Source: Paucilactobacillus suebicus DSM 5007 = KCTC 3549
GTDB taxonomy: Bacteria; Bacillota; Bacilli; Lactobacillales; Lactobacillaceae
Direction: 5' to 3'
Length of the DNA: 58,381 nt
Assembly (NCBI RefSeq): GCF_001434475.1
Contig: NZ_AZGF01000014.1
Span: forward strand, 1 to 58,381
The notes beneath the pieces are model-generated. The model ran no database searches and was not told the origin of the DNA. It worked only from the letters and a program-made list of their open reading frames with translations. The position numbers and the translations under genes were made by a program. Each line of letters starts with the position of its first letter. Position 1 is the first letter of the stretch. Of this stretch, positions 1 to 8,324 are shown one piece after another.

Positions 1-2
1 AA

Positions 3-281
3 CCAGTGGATCCAGAAGAACCAGTGGATCCGGAATCTCCGATGGAATCTGATGCTCCTGAACAGGAAAATTATTCTTAAGTTAAGCCAGTTGTGAAGAC
101 TGTTTCATTGGCCAAGACAACAAATAAGGAAAGTACCAAGGCCACAGCTAAGAAGACTGGAAGCGGTGAAGAATTACCACAGACAAGCGATCAAAAACAA
201 TCTTCAGTTTGGGGACTTCTAGCTCTAGCATTTACAGGATTATTTGGCCTTTCAAAATTGGGTGCCAAGAAAAATAGATAA
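3..281 (+). pseudogene. C-terminal end of an LPxTG-type cell-surface protein, interrupted by an in-frame stop
   Basis: From the window edge the frame reads two PVDPE repeats and then PESPMESDAPEQENYS, followed by a TAA at 78-80. The same frame continues without shift into a Lys/Thr-rich linker, the sortase motif LPQTS, a hydrophobic membrane segment and a basic tail (GAKKNR) ending at 281. This is the standard order of a peptidoglycan-anchored surface protein, and LPQTS is usual in lactobacilli. A start at the GTG at 93 has no ribosome binding site, so the short downstream frame is best read as the stranded anchor of the interrupted gene. The stop would release the protein without its anchor. 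A bidirectional-looking terminator follows. The N-terminal part lies outside the window. Confidence 0.75.
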
Positions 282-285
282 TTCG

Positions 286-329
286 AAAAAACTGCGGTGC
301 GTTGAATAAATAACGCACCGTAGTTTTTT
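286..329. terminator. Intrinsic terminator shared by convergent genes
   Basis: The arms ACTGCGGTGCGTT and AACGCACCGTAGT pair around an 8-nt loop. An A-run precedes and a T-run follows, so the hairpin can serve both the surface-protein remnant on the plus strand and the MmcQ-like gene on the minus strand. Confidence 0.8.
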
Positions 330-332
330 GTG

Positions 333-1007
333 CTATTTTGTTAGATTCATGTTTCGACTGTTATCGACTCTCTCGACCAATTCAGAAAACGGTACTGATC
401 CGTCTAGCACAATCGTATACCAGTTTTTTTTATTCATATGCCACCCGGGAAAATATTGATAATTATCAACAAGATCGGCCATTTTTCCCGGCTGGATTCG
501 CAGGTCAATAATTTCATCAACATGACCATTTTTTACCCCTAGTTTGTGGGTGTCCATCGTTAAAATAGTTGCGTACCATTTCTGCGTGTCGGGTCTTCGC
601 CATATTGCATTATTCGGGGACTTTTGCCACAAGAACTCTAGTTCATCCCCATACCGTTTGCGAACATACTCAATTAATTGTTTAGTTTGTGGATTCTTGA
701 AAATTTCAGTATCAAAGCAATGCTCAGCAATGCTTTTGAGGACGGTTTGATAATCATGACGCACGCCCTCGACAAAACCGCCGACGTTACTGTTGCTGAG
801 GTGCAACGTATACGGAGTATTCGTGACCGGATCAACGACTAATGTGGTAATTAGATTGTTTTTACCAATAACAATCGTCATTTTAAATTTGCTATCAGGC
901 AAAATTGTGACAAATTTTAATCCAGAATTTGAACGCTCGAAACCGTAGGCGATTAGCTTAGATTGATTGGCTATTTTATTTTTAAAAATTTGATCGACTA
1001 GACTCAT
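333..1007 (-). CDS. MmcQ/YjbR (DUF419)-like protein
   Basis: The 224-residue protein resembles the MmcQ/YjbR family in its C-terminal half. It has the pattern WRRPDTQKWYATI, then HVDEIIDLR, then YFPGWHMNKKNWYTIVLDG and a short VPFSELVERV helix, which is the double-wing fold typical of the family. The N-terminal half (FKMTIVIGKNN, then VDPVTNTPYTLHL) is the extension seen in lactobacillal members of about 220 residues. The biochemical role of this family is not established; it is often labelled DNA-binding on structural grounds only. No signal peptide or membrane segment is visible. It is monocistronic, with its 3' end at the shared hairpin and ATG at 1007. Confidence 0.8.
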   Translation of the reverse strand: MSLVDQIFKNKIANQSKLIAYGFERSNSGLKFVTILPDSKFKMTIVIGKNNLITTLVVDPVTNTPYTLHLSNSNVGGFVEGVRHDYQTVLKSIAEHCFDTEIFKNPQTKQLIEYVRKRYGDELEFLWQKSPNNAIWRRPDTQKWYATILTMDTHKLGVKNGHVDEIIDLRIQPGKMADLVDNYQYFPGWHMNKKNWYTIVLDGSVPFSELVERVDNSRNMNLTK

Positions 1008-1089
1008 ATGTTATCTCCAGTAGTTATTTGAGACGATTATACCATGTTCATGTTCTTTGTAAGACAACGTAGAAGTCGTTGAAAATGGT

Positions 1090-1119
1090 ATTGAAGCGGT
1101 TACAATGATAATTAGATAA
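1090..1119 (+). promoter_or_regulatory. melA promoter with overlapping cre-like site
   Basis: TTGAAG (1091-1096) and GATAAT form a -35/-10 pair with an 18-bp spacer. The stretch ATTGAAGCGGTTACA (1090-1104) matches the CcpA consensus WTGNAANCGNWNNCW at all but one fixed position and covers the -35 box. This suggests catabolite repression of the alpha-galactosidase gene. The site call is inferred from consensus only. Confidence 0.5.
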
Positions 1120-1142
1120 TATTCTTTAATTGGAGGATGACG

Positions 1143-3338
1143 ATGAATTTAATTGAAGTAAAAGAAAACGTGTTTCACTTACACAATGGTCTGATTTCGT
1201 ACATCTTGTCAGTGGAGAATGGTGGATTACTGGCACACCTCTACTTTGGTAAGTATGTTAATCAGTATCATGGAGAACGTCATTATCCGCGCATGGATCG
1301 CAGTCATTCCGGTAATTTACCGGGGGCAACCGACCGTTTATTTTCAAAGGACACATTGTTGCAGGAATATTCTGGTAATAATACTGGCGATAATCGGTTG
1401 CCAGCATGCGTGATTAGAACCGCCAATGGGGCGAGAACGGTTGACTTCAGATATGTGGGATATCAAATTATCAATGGCAAACCGAATATTAGTGGCCTGC
1501 CGCACGCATATGTAGAAAACGATCAAGAGGCTCAGACTTTGGTGGTCACGATGCGAGATGCCACCATTGATGCAAAATTAGTGTTGTACTACACAATTTA
1601 TCGCGACAGACCGGTCATTACACGACATGTTGAATTAAAAAATGAATCATCGTCTTCATTTTCAATTGAAAAGATTGCTTCAATGCAAATGGATTTACCC
1701 AAGCAAAACCTTGATGTAATTTCACTGCCGGGAAGCTACGCTCGTGAGCGCCAAATTGAACGTCAGCCATTAAGGCGTGGGTTAACCCAATTTGAAAGTC
1801 AACGTGGATCTAGTTCACATCATATGAATCCTTTTGTGGCCTTAGTTGCACCGAATACCAATGAATTTGACGGGGAGGCATTAGGGGTGATGCTGGTGTA
1901 TTCCGGCAATCATCAAATGAGTTTGGAAAGCGACCAAGTTCACCAAACGAGACTGATGGCTGGAATTAGTGACTATAATTTTGACTGGCAGCTGGCAGAA
2001 GGGGCAACTTTTGCGGCTCCAGAAGTGTTAATGACCTATACAGATCATGGATTAAATGGCATGTCACAAGCGTTTCATAGCCTGTTGCGTGAACGAGTGG
2101 CGACAAGTAAGCATAAACTGACGGATCGACCGATCGTCATTAATAATTGGGAGGCCACATATTTTGATTTTAATACCGCTAAATTAAAACAGATTATTGA
2201 TTCGGCGGCGTCCTGCAATATTGAAATGTTTGTGCTGGATGATGGTTGGTTCGGCCATCGTGATAATGATAAGACATCCTTAGGTGACTGGTTTGTTAAC
2301 ACTAAGAAATTACCTGGTGGGTTAGAAGAAGTCGCTGACTACACACATGATAAGGGAATGCAATTCGGCTTGTGGTTTGAACCGGAGTGTATTTCGGAGG
2401 ATTCTGATCTATATCGTCAGCATCCAGACTATGTGCTTGGCGTGCCAAATAGAGGGCGAACTATTTCACGTGATGAATACGTGCTGGATTTTTCGAGGCC
2501 AGAGGTTGTTGATAATATTTATCAACAAATGACTAAGATTTTGGATCATGTATCAGTCGACTATATCAAATGGGATTTTAATCGTAATTTGACTGAGGTG
2601 TTTTCAAATACCGTGACTCCTGAACACGAGGGGGAGACAACACATCGGTATGTGCTGGGCCTTTATAGTTTGATGGAAAAATTAACCAAACGCTATCCCG
2701 ATATTTTGTTTGAGGGTTGTTCTGGCGGAGGCGGTCGCTTTGATGCTGGAATTATGTACTATATGCCGCAGAGCTGGCCGTCAGATAATAATGATCCAAT
2801 CGAGAGATTGAAGATTCAGTACGGCACATCGCTGGCTTATCCAATCTCGGCGATTACCGCCCATGTTGGCACCAGTCCGGATGAATTGTTGGGCCGGTAT
2901 ACCTCCATGGATATGCGTGGAGCGGTCGCTGCCAGTGGCACGTTAGGCTACGAGCTTGATACATCAAAATTAGCAAAAGAAGATACAGATAAAATTCGTG
3001 AACAGGTATCATTTTATAAGCAACATCGTCACTTAATTCAGTATGGAAATTTTTATCGACTAGAGAGTCCGTTTGAATCGAACCATGTAGCTTGGATGTT
3101 TGTTAGTCCTGATCAAAATGAAGTTTTGTTATTTAATTTTGTCGTGCTGAGTCAGATCCAAAATGATTTTCATCTGACTAAATTAATTGGACTAGATGCT
3201 AATAAGCAGTACACAGATACTGAATCTCAGATGCAGTTTGGTGGGGATGAACTAATGAATGTCGGATTGTATGATCAGCCGATTCAGTCGAGTGATTTTT
3301 CCGCCGATATTAGGTATTTTATAGTTAAGAACAAGTAA
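1143..3338 (+). CDS. melA: Alpha-galactosidase, glycoside hydrolase family 36
   Basis: This enzyme removes terminal alpha-1,6-galactose from melibiose, raffinose and stachyose in the cytoplasm. The 731-residue length is usual for GH36. The predicted nucleophile is the Asp of YIKWDFNRN (about residue 478), and the acid/base is the Asp of WPSDNNDPIERL (about residue 548). DDGWFG and CSGGGGRFDAG are further family signatures. The ATG at 1143 is chosen because GGAGG at 1132-1136 lies 6 nt before it; the ATG at 1137 would touch the ribosome binding site. No permease or galactokinase gene is adjacent, so uptake must come from elsewhere. A cre-like site overlaps the promoter. Confidence 0.95.
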   Translation: MNLIEVKENVFHLHNGLISYILSVENGGLLAHLYFGKYVNQYHGERHYPRMDRSHSGNLPGATDRLFSKDTLLQEYSGNNTGDNRLPACVIRTANGARTVDFRYVGYQIINGKPNISGLPHAYVENDQEAQTLVVTMRDATIDAKLVLYYTIYRDRPVITRHVELKNESSSSFSIEKIASMQMDLPKQNLDVISLPGSYARERQIERQPLRRGLTQFESQRGSSSHHMNPFVALVAPNTNEFDGEALGVMLVYSGNHQMSLESDQVHQTRLMAGISDYNFDWQLAEGATFAAPEVLMTYTDHGLNGMSQAFHSLLRERVATSKHKLTDRPIVINNWEATYFDFNTAKLKQIIDSAASCNIEMFVLDDGWFGHRDNDKTSLGDWFVNTKKLPGGLEEVADYTHDKGMQFGLWFEPECISEDSDLYRQHPDYVLGVPNRGRTISRDEYVLDFSRPEVVDNIYQQMTKILDHVSVDYIKWDFNRNLTEVFSNTVTPEHEGETTHRYVLGLYSLMEKLTKRYPDILFEGCSGGGGRFDAGIMYYMPQSWPSDNNDPIERLKIQYGTSLAYPISAITAHVGTSPDELLGRYTSMDMRGAVAASGTLGYELDTSKLAKEDTDKIREQVSFYKQHRHLIQYGNFYRLESPFESNHVAWMFVSPDQNEVLLFNFVVLSQIQNDFHLTKLIGLDANKQYTDTESQMQFGGDELMNVGLYDQPIQSSDFSADIRYFIVKNK

Positions 3339-3485
3339 ATTTATGGTGATACTTTTATTTAACACGTGCTAACGTATTTAACCATTAAAAATATCAAAAA
3401 AGTAAAAATATATCATCATACGTGTATGTTTAGACGGCGGACTGATGTATGATATATACATGTACAAAATGTAAGCATTCAGTAA

Positions 3486-3806
3486 ATGGGAGATCTGAAA
3501 AGCGAAATGGATATGTATGGGGTGCTGATTAAGGCAATTGTGCACTATGTCGAGGTCACCAATCCGAAGTTTGTGGCACCGGGTCACCTTAGCATGACTC
3601 CAGCAATGCATGAGGTAATTAACGCGGCGACGAGATATGCTCACCACTCAGAGTATGCTGAGCAGATGGACATGATCACAAAACTGAGGATTAGCGAGGA
3701 CGTTCGACAGGTGTACATAACGGACATTGTCGAATCGATATTTGACGGTGTGGAGATACTTAGGCGCGAGATGAATAACAACGGAAACAAGGGGAACACC
3801 AACTAA
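3486..3806 (+). CDS. Hypothetical protein, 106 residues
   Basis: I do not recognise a family. The product is small, soluble and predicted mostly helical, with an acidic and Met-rich composition and a polar Asn-rich tail (NNNGNKGNTN). No signal peptide is visible. The gene is supported by a strong intrinsic terminator that begins inside its last codons, and by an AT-rich promoter-like stretch just upstream. The start is uncertain: 3486 lacks a good ribosome binding site, and the ATG at 3507 (MDMYG) lies 14 nt after GGGAG. An opposing open frame covers part of the region but lacks such signals. Its size and helical character recall small immunity-type proteins, but I see no specific match. Confidence 0.5.
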   Translation: MGDLKSEMDMYGVLIKAIVHYVEVTNPKFVAPGHLSMTPAMHEVINAATRYAHHSEYAEQMDMITKLRISEDVRQVYITDIVESIFDGVEILRREMNNNGNKGNTN

Positions 3807-3828
3807 AATGGTGGTTCCTTGTTTTTTT
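3788..3828 (+). terminator. Intrinsic terminator
   Basis: Arms CAAGGGGAACACCA and TGGTGGTTCCTTG form a stem followed by seven T. It closes the small hypothetical gene, whose stop codon lies in the loop. Confidence 0.8.
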
Positions 3829-3833
3829 GCTTA

Positions 3834-3897
3834 TTTTTAGTTGACAAGCAACTAAAAATAGATATAATAATTAGTAAATTTAGTTGACAAGCAACTA
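3834..3897 (+). promoter_or_regulatory. azoR-marR promoter with two identical palindromic operators
   Basis: TTGACA (3841-3846) and TATAAT (3863-3868) are a near-consensus promoter with a 16-bp spacer. A palindrome with core TAGTTGACAAGCAACTA lies at 3838-3854 over the -35 box and is repeated exactly at 3881-3897 after the -10 box, with centres 43 bp apart (about four helical turns). The first copy extends to 10-bp arms (TTTTTAGTTG, CAACTAAAAA) around a 5-nt centre. The MarR protein encoded downstream is the likely ligand. Confidence 0.75.
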
Positions 3898-3926
3898 TAT
3901 GGTGAACTTTGAAAGGAAGATGTATT

Positions 3927-4613
3927 ATGACACAAGTATTAGTAATTCAAGCACATCCACATATTGAAAATAGTCTTTCACTAACGGTCGGTGAGGCATT
4001 CATCGATAAGTATCGCCAAACTCATCCAAACGATGAAATCATTACCCGTGATCTTTACGCAGCAGACGGGGTTCCTGCCATGAATGACCTCACGATGAAT
4101 GCGTGGAGGAAACAACACATGGAAGAACCGTTGACGGATGATGAAAGAACGTTGTTGCAGCGTCATGATGAGTGGTTAAATGAGTTCATTAACGCTGACA
4201 AGTATGTTTTTATTAACCCAATGTACAATCATTTTCTTCCTGCCGAATTGAAACAGTATTTAGACTTAACGGCAATCGCACATAAGACATTTAAGTATAC
4301 GGATCATGGGTCTGTTGGGTTACTGAAAAATAAGAAAGTGATTCATATTCAGGCATCCGGTGATGTTTATCACGCTGGTGGAAAATGGGCAACGATCAAA
4401 TTTTTAATTAAACGAGCCTTTGGTGTTAAAAGTACGGGTGGCTCATCTTTGATGGATCTGGGTGATATGTATTTAACCAACATGATGAAGTTTTATGGTA
4501 TTGATGAAATCGATAAATTATTTATCGAGGGTGCTGATGCCCATCGTGATCAACTACAAGTGATTTTGGACCGGGCGTTGGTGGAGGCATCGACTAAGGC
4601 AATCAATTTCTAG
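3927..4613 (+). CDS. azoR: FMN-dependent NADH-azoreductase
   Basis: The protein belongs to the flavodoxin-like-fold NADH:FMN oxidoreductases that reduce azo dyes and quinones in two-electron steps. Typical features are the N-terminal strand and loop VLVIQAHPHIENSLS, the FMN-contact stretch NPMYNHFLPAELKQYLD near residue 100, and the later segment VIHIQASGDVYHAGG. Its length (228 residues) is slightly longer than most AzoR. The start at 3927 is chosen because AAAGGAAG lies 7 nt upstream; a TTG at 3909 has no such signal. It is followed after 44 nt by a MarR gene, and the promoter carries twin operators, so quinone or electrophile control is likely. Confidence 0.9.
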   Translation: MTQVLVIQAHPHIENSLSLTVGEAFIDKYRQTHPNDEIITRDLYAADGVPAMNDLTMNAWRKQHMEEPLTDDERTLLQRHDEWLNEFINADKYVFINPMYNHFLPAELKQYLDLTAIAHKTFKYTDHGSVGLLKNKKVIHIQASGDVYHAGGKWATIKFLIKRAFGVKSTGGSSLMDLGDMYLTNMMKFYGIDEIDKLFIEGADAHRDQLQVILDRALVEASTKAINF

Positions 4614-4657
4614 GTAGAGTATACTTGAAGCAAATTACGATCAGGCTGGTGAATCTA

Positions 4658-5143
4658 ATGGACGACACAATAAATGATGTGGTAGTGGCTTTGCGAAGAT
4701 TGCGTACTTCACATGGCAATGACCAAGTTACTAGAGAACAGAACTGGATTATTAACCATTTAGCATCGTCAGAACTCAAACAGATCGTGCCACATCTTTC
4801 AATCGTTGCGTTACACATACTTTCGGCACTTGAGCATGGAGAAAGAACTGGCGTTGAGCTGGCTCAGCAACAGAATGTGACAAAGGGTGGCATTACCAGA
4901 GCAGCACGCAAGTTAGGACAGTTTAAATTAGTAGAAACAGTTAAACATTCCGATGATAAAAAGAAAATTTTTTACCACCTGACCGTTGCAGGAATCGAAA
5001 TTGCACGTCAACATGATCAAATGCATCAGGTCATTCAACAAAGAATGATAGATCAAATAACTAATGAATATTCGGCAGATGAATTACGGTTAGTTGCTAG
5101 GTTTATGAACGATCTGTCGGATCATGAAGATGAATTTAAGTAG
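4658..5143 (+). CDS. MarR-family transcriptional regulator (azoR operon)
   Basis: A winged-helix MarR repressor. The core includes LHILSALEHGERTGVELAQQQNVTKGGITRAARKLGQ (helix-turn-helix) and the wing DDKKKIFYHLTVAG. An N-terminal segment with W-(I)-x-x-H-L followed by L-x-x-I-x-x-H-L-S is shared with the two other MarR proteins of this window (22849-23325 and 30030-30512), so the three form one subfamily. The gene is co-transcribed with azoR. The ATG at 4658 follows a weak AGGCTGGTG; a TTG at 4625 is possible. It probably binds the twin palindromes upstream of azoR. Confidence 0.88.
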   Translation: MDDTINDVVVALRRLRTSHGNDQVTREQNWIINHLASSELKQIVPHLSIVALHILSALEHGERTGVELAQQQNVTKGGITRAARKLGQFKLVETVKHSDDKKKIFYHLTVAGIEIARQHDQMHQVIQQRMIDQITNEYSADELRLVARFMNDLSDHEDEFK

Positions 5144-5172
5144 CCACCGATGTAGATTGGTGGCTACTTTTG
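5139..5172 (+). terminator. Intrinsic terminator of azoR-marR
   Basis: Arms AGTAGCCACC and GGTGGCTACT pair around a 10-nt loop, followed by TTTTGTG. The stem starts inside the marR stop codon. Confidence 0.7.
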
Positions 5173-5192
5173 TGCACATATTTCGATTTTTG

Positions 5193-5254
5193 GTTGACAA
5201 GACACCCTATCTACATTAGCATTATGTCGTGGTTTATGGTGCCTTGACACCATA
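5193..5254 (+). promoter_or_regulatory. Promoter and inverted repeat upstream of the MFS gene
   Basis: TTGACA near 5194 with TAGCAT 17 nt later forms a plausible promoter. An inverted repeat, TATGGTG (5235-5241) and CACCATA (5248-5254), follows in the leader and may be an operator. Confidence 0.4.
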
Positions 5255-5286
5255 TAAACTAAAAAGAGAAATTGGGGTTGATTGTT

Positions 5287-6504
5287 GTGAACGGGGAACA
5301 AACAAGTAAACGGTTATTATCATCTGCCGGGATTGCATGGTTATTTGATGCAATGGATGTAGGCATGATTTCATTTGTGATCGCTGCACTTGGTAAAGAG
5401 TGGCAACTGGACAGTGTTTCAATGGGGTGGATAGGAAGTGTTGGCTCAATTGGTATGGCGATCGGTGCTATCTTTTTTGGCGCAATGTCCGATAGATTCG
5501 GACGTAAAGATGTACTGATTTTAACGCTATTAATTTTTTCGATTGGTAGCGGAATATCAGCATTTGCAACTGGGTACACGATGTTTATCATCATTCGATT
5601 TTTTGTTGGAACTGGACTGGGTGGAGAATTACCCGTTGCATCGACACTTGTGTCTGAAAGTGTTTCGGTAGCGAAACGTGGACGCACAGTTGTACTGCTT
5701 GAAAGTTTTTGGGCTGGTGGTTGGCTGTTAGCTGCCATAATTTCATACTTTGTGATTCCTGTTTGGGGATGGCGAGTGGCTCTTTTGGGGGCGTCACTAA
5801 CTGCTTTATATGGAATTTATCTGAGATATAGTATTCATGATTCATTTAATGAGGTGAAACAAAATTCAAGGCGCCATTCGTCACCGATAAAGGGGATGGC
5901 AACGCTCTGGCAAAGACAGTACGCTAAATCAACGATTATGCTGTGGATAGTTTGGTTTATGGTCGTCTTTTCCTATTATGGTATGTTTTTGTGGTTACCA
6001 AGTGTCATGGTAATGAAAGGCTATAGTATTGTGGATAGTTTTGGGTATGTTCTAATTATGACACTGGCGCAATTACCAGGGTATTTTTCAGCTGCGTGGT
6101 TAATTGAAAGATGGGGACGTAAGTCTGTGTTGGCGGTCTTTTTAACGGGGACTGCGGTGAGTGCACTTTTATTTGGTAATGCTACAGGGCTACCAATGTT
6201 ATTGACTTCCGGTATTCTACTTTCATTCTTTAATCTAGGCGCCTGGGGGACCCTATATGCTTATTCACCCGAGCAATATCCGATGGTTGTTAGAGGAACT
6301 GGAACAGGAATTGCAGCTGGCGTTGGACGTTTAGGTGGGGTGATTGGGCCTCTGATGGTTGGACAATTAATTGCGATTCATGTCTCATTTACGTTGATTT
6401 TTACCATTTTTTTTGTGGCAATTATGGTTGCTGTCGTTGCTATCCTGGTTCTTGGTAAAGAGACAATGGGAAAAGTTATTGAGACTAAACAAGTTGTTGA
6501 ATAA
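5287..6504 (+). CDS. MFS transporter, metabolite:H+ symporter type
   Basis: A 12-segment major facilitator permease of about 405 residues. It shows the loop 2-3 motif GAMSDRFGRKDVLI, an equivalent motif after the sixth segment (LIERWGRKSVL), and the segment-4 signature RFFVGTGLGGELPVASTLVSE typical of sugar, aromatic-acid and niacin-type symporters. The late segment YSPEQYPMVVRGTGTGIAAGVGRLGG is also characteristic of this branch. The substrate cannot be told. I prefer the GTG at 5287; upstream TTG codons at 5272 and 5278 sit in the purine-rich stretch that should be the ribosome binding site. It has its own promoter and terminator. Confidence 0.88.
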   Translation: MNGEQTSKRLLSSAGIAWLFDAMDVGMISFVIAALGKEWQLDSVSMGWIGSVGSIGMAIGAIFFGAMSDRFGRKDVLILTLLIFSIGSGISAFATGYTMFIIIRFFVGTGLGGELPVASTLVSESVSVAKRGRTVVLLESFWAGGWLLAAIISYFVIPVWGWRVALLGASLTALYGIYLRYSIHDSFNEVKQNSRRHSSPIKGMATLWQRQYAKSTIMLWIVWFMVVFSYYGMFLWLPSVMVMKGYSIVDSFGYVLIMTLAQLPGYFSAAWLIERWGRKSVLAVFLTGTAVSALLFGNATGLPMLLTSGILLSFFNLGAWGTLYAYSPEQYPMVVRGTGTGIAAGVGRLGGVIGPLMVGQLIAIHVSFTLIFTIFFVAIMVAVVAILVLGKETMGKVIETKQVVE

Positions 6505-6516
6505 GGTTTATGTATG

Positions 6517-6545
6517 GAGAGTCAACTTTTGACTCTTCTTTTTTT
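6517..6545 (+). terminator. Intrinsic terminator after the MFS gene
   Basis: GAGAGTCAA and TTGACTCTTC pair around a short loop, followed by an uninterrupted T-run. Confidence 0.8.
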
Positions 6546-6587
6546 AGTGGAATGATGTGTTGTAGAATTTTGTCTTTGGCTGTATTT

Positions 6588-6715
6588 GAAACGTGCTTCC
6601 AGACCACTGAAGCTTAACGGATAAGAAAAAATATGCAAATCAATTGCCAAACTCGCAATCAATTCACATATTTCTTCTTATCCCACAGCTTCAACCCGTG
6701 GCCTCCAGCACTCTA
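6588..6715 (+). repeat. Long nested-hairpin element, copy A1
   Basis: Starts with GAAACGTGCT and ends with CACTCTA. Four stems nest around a small core. P1 is CCAC/GTGG, P2 is TGAAGCT/AGCTTCA, P3 is GGATAAGAA with its partner TTCTTATCC plus an AATATG/CATATT continuation, and P4 is ATTGC/GCAAT inside an AAATCAATTGC core. It lacks a T-run, so it is not an ordinary terminator. It is the left member of a tandem pair. Confidence 0.85.
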
Positions 6716-6717
6716 TT

Positions 6718-6844
6718 GAAACGTGCTCCGAATCACTGAGACCTAACGGATAAAGAACATAAGGCAAACCAATTGCAAGGGACGCAATTAATTTACCTTA
6801 TATTCCTTATCCCACGGTCTCAAACCGTGATTCTACGCACTCTA
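6718..6844 (+). repeat. Long nested-hairpin element, copy A2
   Basis: Begins two bases after copy A1 and has the same ends (GAAACGTGCT and CACTCTA). The stems carry different bases but still pair: P1 AATCAC/GTGATT, P2 TGAGACC/GGTCTCA, P3 with the GGATAA/TTATCC base, P4 AATTGC/GCAATT. Its last three bases are the complement of the TAG stop codon of the SDR gene on the minus strand. Confidence 0.85.
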
Positions 6845-7669
6845 TTTTGAAATCATTGCCCTAAATTGCTTAAATAAGCGTCGATCAAATGCCTTGTAAG
6901 ATAGCTTTCTTGCCGCAATGACCATCATTTTGGCTGAAAAACTTGGTTGGTATCTGGTCTTTGGTTTAGGAGCATTAATTGCTTTGTAAATTAATTCGCC
7001 AATTTGTTCGGGAGTGTCTGAAAATCCATCGAAGCTTCCATCTGCGTAGGCCTCCACAATATCGCGATATGCCGAATCTTTCGGTGTCTGTTCCAGTAGT
7101 GTCTTCATCGCGATACCAGCCCATTCAGTTTTGGTGCCACTTGGTTCAATGATAATTACATCAATGCCGAATCTTTTTACTTCCATTCGCAGTGTGTCAC
7201 TGACAGCTTCCAAAGCGTGCTTTGAAGCATAGTGCCAGCCAGCGAGTGGTGAGTACATTTGCCCACCAATCGAGGAAATGTTGACGATTTTACCAGAGTG
7301 TTGTGCTCTCATCGTTGGTAGTACTAATTGAGTGATATTCATTAGGCCAAAGACGTTAACATCGAATTGACTCTTAGCATCTTTAGGAGCTACATCTTCC
7401 AATGCACCCTGCATACTGAAACCAGCTGAGTTAACAATAACGTCGATTGAATTACTATTTGCTAAAACGAAATCTACGAATGCTTGGTTTGATTCAGGAC
7501 TGGTTACGTCTAAAGCGTGGGCTTCAATACCCTGTTGAACTAGATCTTGCATGTGATCAATCCGCCGTGCGCCAGCAAATACCTTGTATCCTTGCTTGTG
7601 TAAATAGATTGCTGTTGCCTTGCCGATTCCTGCTGATGCACCTGTAACGATTGCTGTTTTGTTGTTCAT
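6842..7669 (-). CDS. Short-chain dehydrogenase/reductase
   Basis: A classical NAD(P)-dependent SDR of 275 residues. The Rossmann motif TGASAGIG lies at residues 9-16, NSAG at about 80-83, the catalytic Ser in NISSIGG, and the catalytic YASK at 147-150. The C-terminal extension with a basic end (KLSYKAFDRRLFKQF) is common in SDRs of lactobacilli acting on bulky carbonyls; the substrate is unknown. The upstream TetR gene is on the same strand, and a copy of its operator precedes this gene, so the SDR is probably the regulated target. The TAG stop lies in the terminal TAGAGTG of hairpin element A2. Confidence 0.92.
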   Translation of the reverse strand: MNNKTAIVTGASAGIGKATAIYLHKQGYKVFAGARRIDHMQDLVQQGIEAHALDVTSPESNQAFVDFVLANSNSIDVIVNSAGFSMQGALEDVAPKDAKSQFDVNVFGLMNITQLVLPTMRAQHSGKIVNISSIGGQMYSPLAGWHYASKHALEAVSDTLRMEVKRFGIDVIIIEPSGTKTEWAGIAMKTLLEQTPKDSAYRDIVEAYADGSFDGFSDTPEQIGELIYKAINAPKPKTRYQPSFSAKMMVIAARKLSYKAFDRRLFKQFRAMISK

Positions 7670-7693
7670 AATTGTTTTCTCCTTTTTGTTTTT

Positions 7694-7713
7694 ATAACCG
7701 ACCGATCAGTTAT
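7694..7713 (-). promoter_or_regulatory. Second TetR operator, upstream of the SDR gene
   Basis: ATAACCGACCGATCAGTTAT differs at only two positions from the perfect palindrome in front of the TetR gene. It lies 25-44 bp before the SDR start codon, so the SDR gene probably has its own TetR-controlled promoter. Confidence 0.65.
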
Positions 7714-7742
7714 AATTGTTTTAAAAAATAAAGCCTATCTAG

Positions 7743-8318
7743 TTAGGCTTCCATAACTTTCCAACATAAATTAACTGCTTGTTTAATTTGACTGTCTGTT
7801 AACTCAACGTCACTACTATAACTATATTCGAGTAGTGAATTTAGTGAATCAAATGTGAAAGCAACGATAACGTTAAATGGTAAATCAGCAATTTGATTTG
7901 TCTTTTGACCGTAGTCAATTAGTTCTCTAATGTCGCGATTACGATTCATCATTTCTTTGTATACGTTTGTTTCAATTAATTCAGGTGTGTTATTAACAAT
8001 GTTCATGAATAATGCTTGCTGAGGGTGCAGTAAAAGAGTTTTTGAGTAACTGGTAAATAGGCGTTTAACTTCTGTTTCAACATGATCACCGGGTTCGGAA
8101 TTCACTTTAGTTTGGTTATCCAGCATGTCTCTAGCTTCAACGTAAATTGAAGTCAGCATTTTCTCTTTACTCTCGTAATAAAGATAGATAGTTGCTTGGG
8201 GGACACCGGCTTTCTTGGCAATTTTGGACATGCTCAAGTTTTGATAGCCATCGTTAATGGTGATATCGTACACGGCTTGCTTAATTGAAATTAAGTTTTG
8301 TGGGTTCTTTTTTCGCAT
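7743..8318 (-). CDS. TetR/AcrR-family regulator (SDR cassette)
   Basis: A 191-residue TetR repressor. The N-terminal helix-turn-helix is NLSMSKIAKKAGVPQATIYLYYESKEKMLTSIY, followed by a helical ligand-binding domain. The gene lies 73 nt upstream of the SDR on the same strand. A perfect 20-bp palindrome overlaps its promoter and a near-copy precedes the SDR, which indicates autoregulation and SDR control. The -10 box lies only 6 nt before the ATG and no ribosome binding site is visible, so the mRNA may be leaderless. Confidence 0.92.
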   Translation of the reverse strand: MRKKNPQNLISIKQAVYDITINDGYQNLSMSKIAKKAGVPQATIYLYYESKEKMLTSIYVEARDMLDNQTKVNSEPGDHVETEVKRLFTSYSKTLLLHPQQALFMNIVNNTPELIETNVYKEMMNRNRDIRELIDYGQKTNQIADLPFNVIVAFTFDSLNSLLEYSYSSDVELTDSQIKQAVNLCWKVMEA

Positions 8319-8324
8319 GAGAAC

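Noticed and set aside
93-281. The LPQTS segment as an independent small gene starting at GTG 93
   Set aside because: No ribosome binding site precedes it, and the frame upstream of the TAA codes for typical surface-protein repeats in the same phase.
3378-3647. An 89-codon minus-strand frame opposite the small gene at 3486
   Set aside because: It has no ribosome binding site or terminator, while the plus-strand frame ends in a strong terminator.
6588-6844. Elements A1/A2 as ordinary intrinsic terminators
   Set aside because: Neither has a T-run after the stem, and a normal terminator for the MFS gene is already present at 6517-6545.
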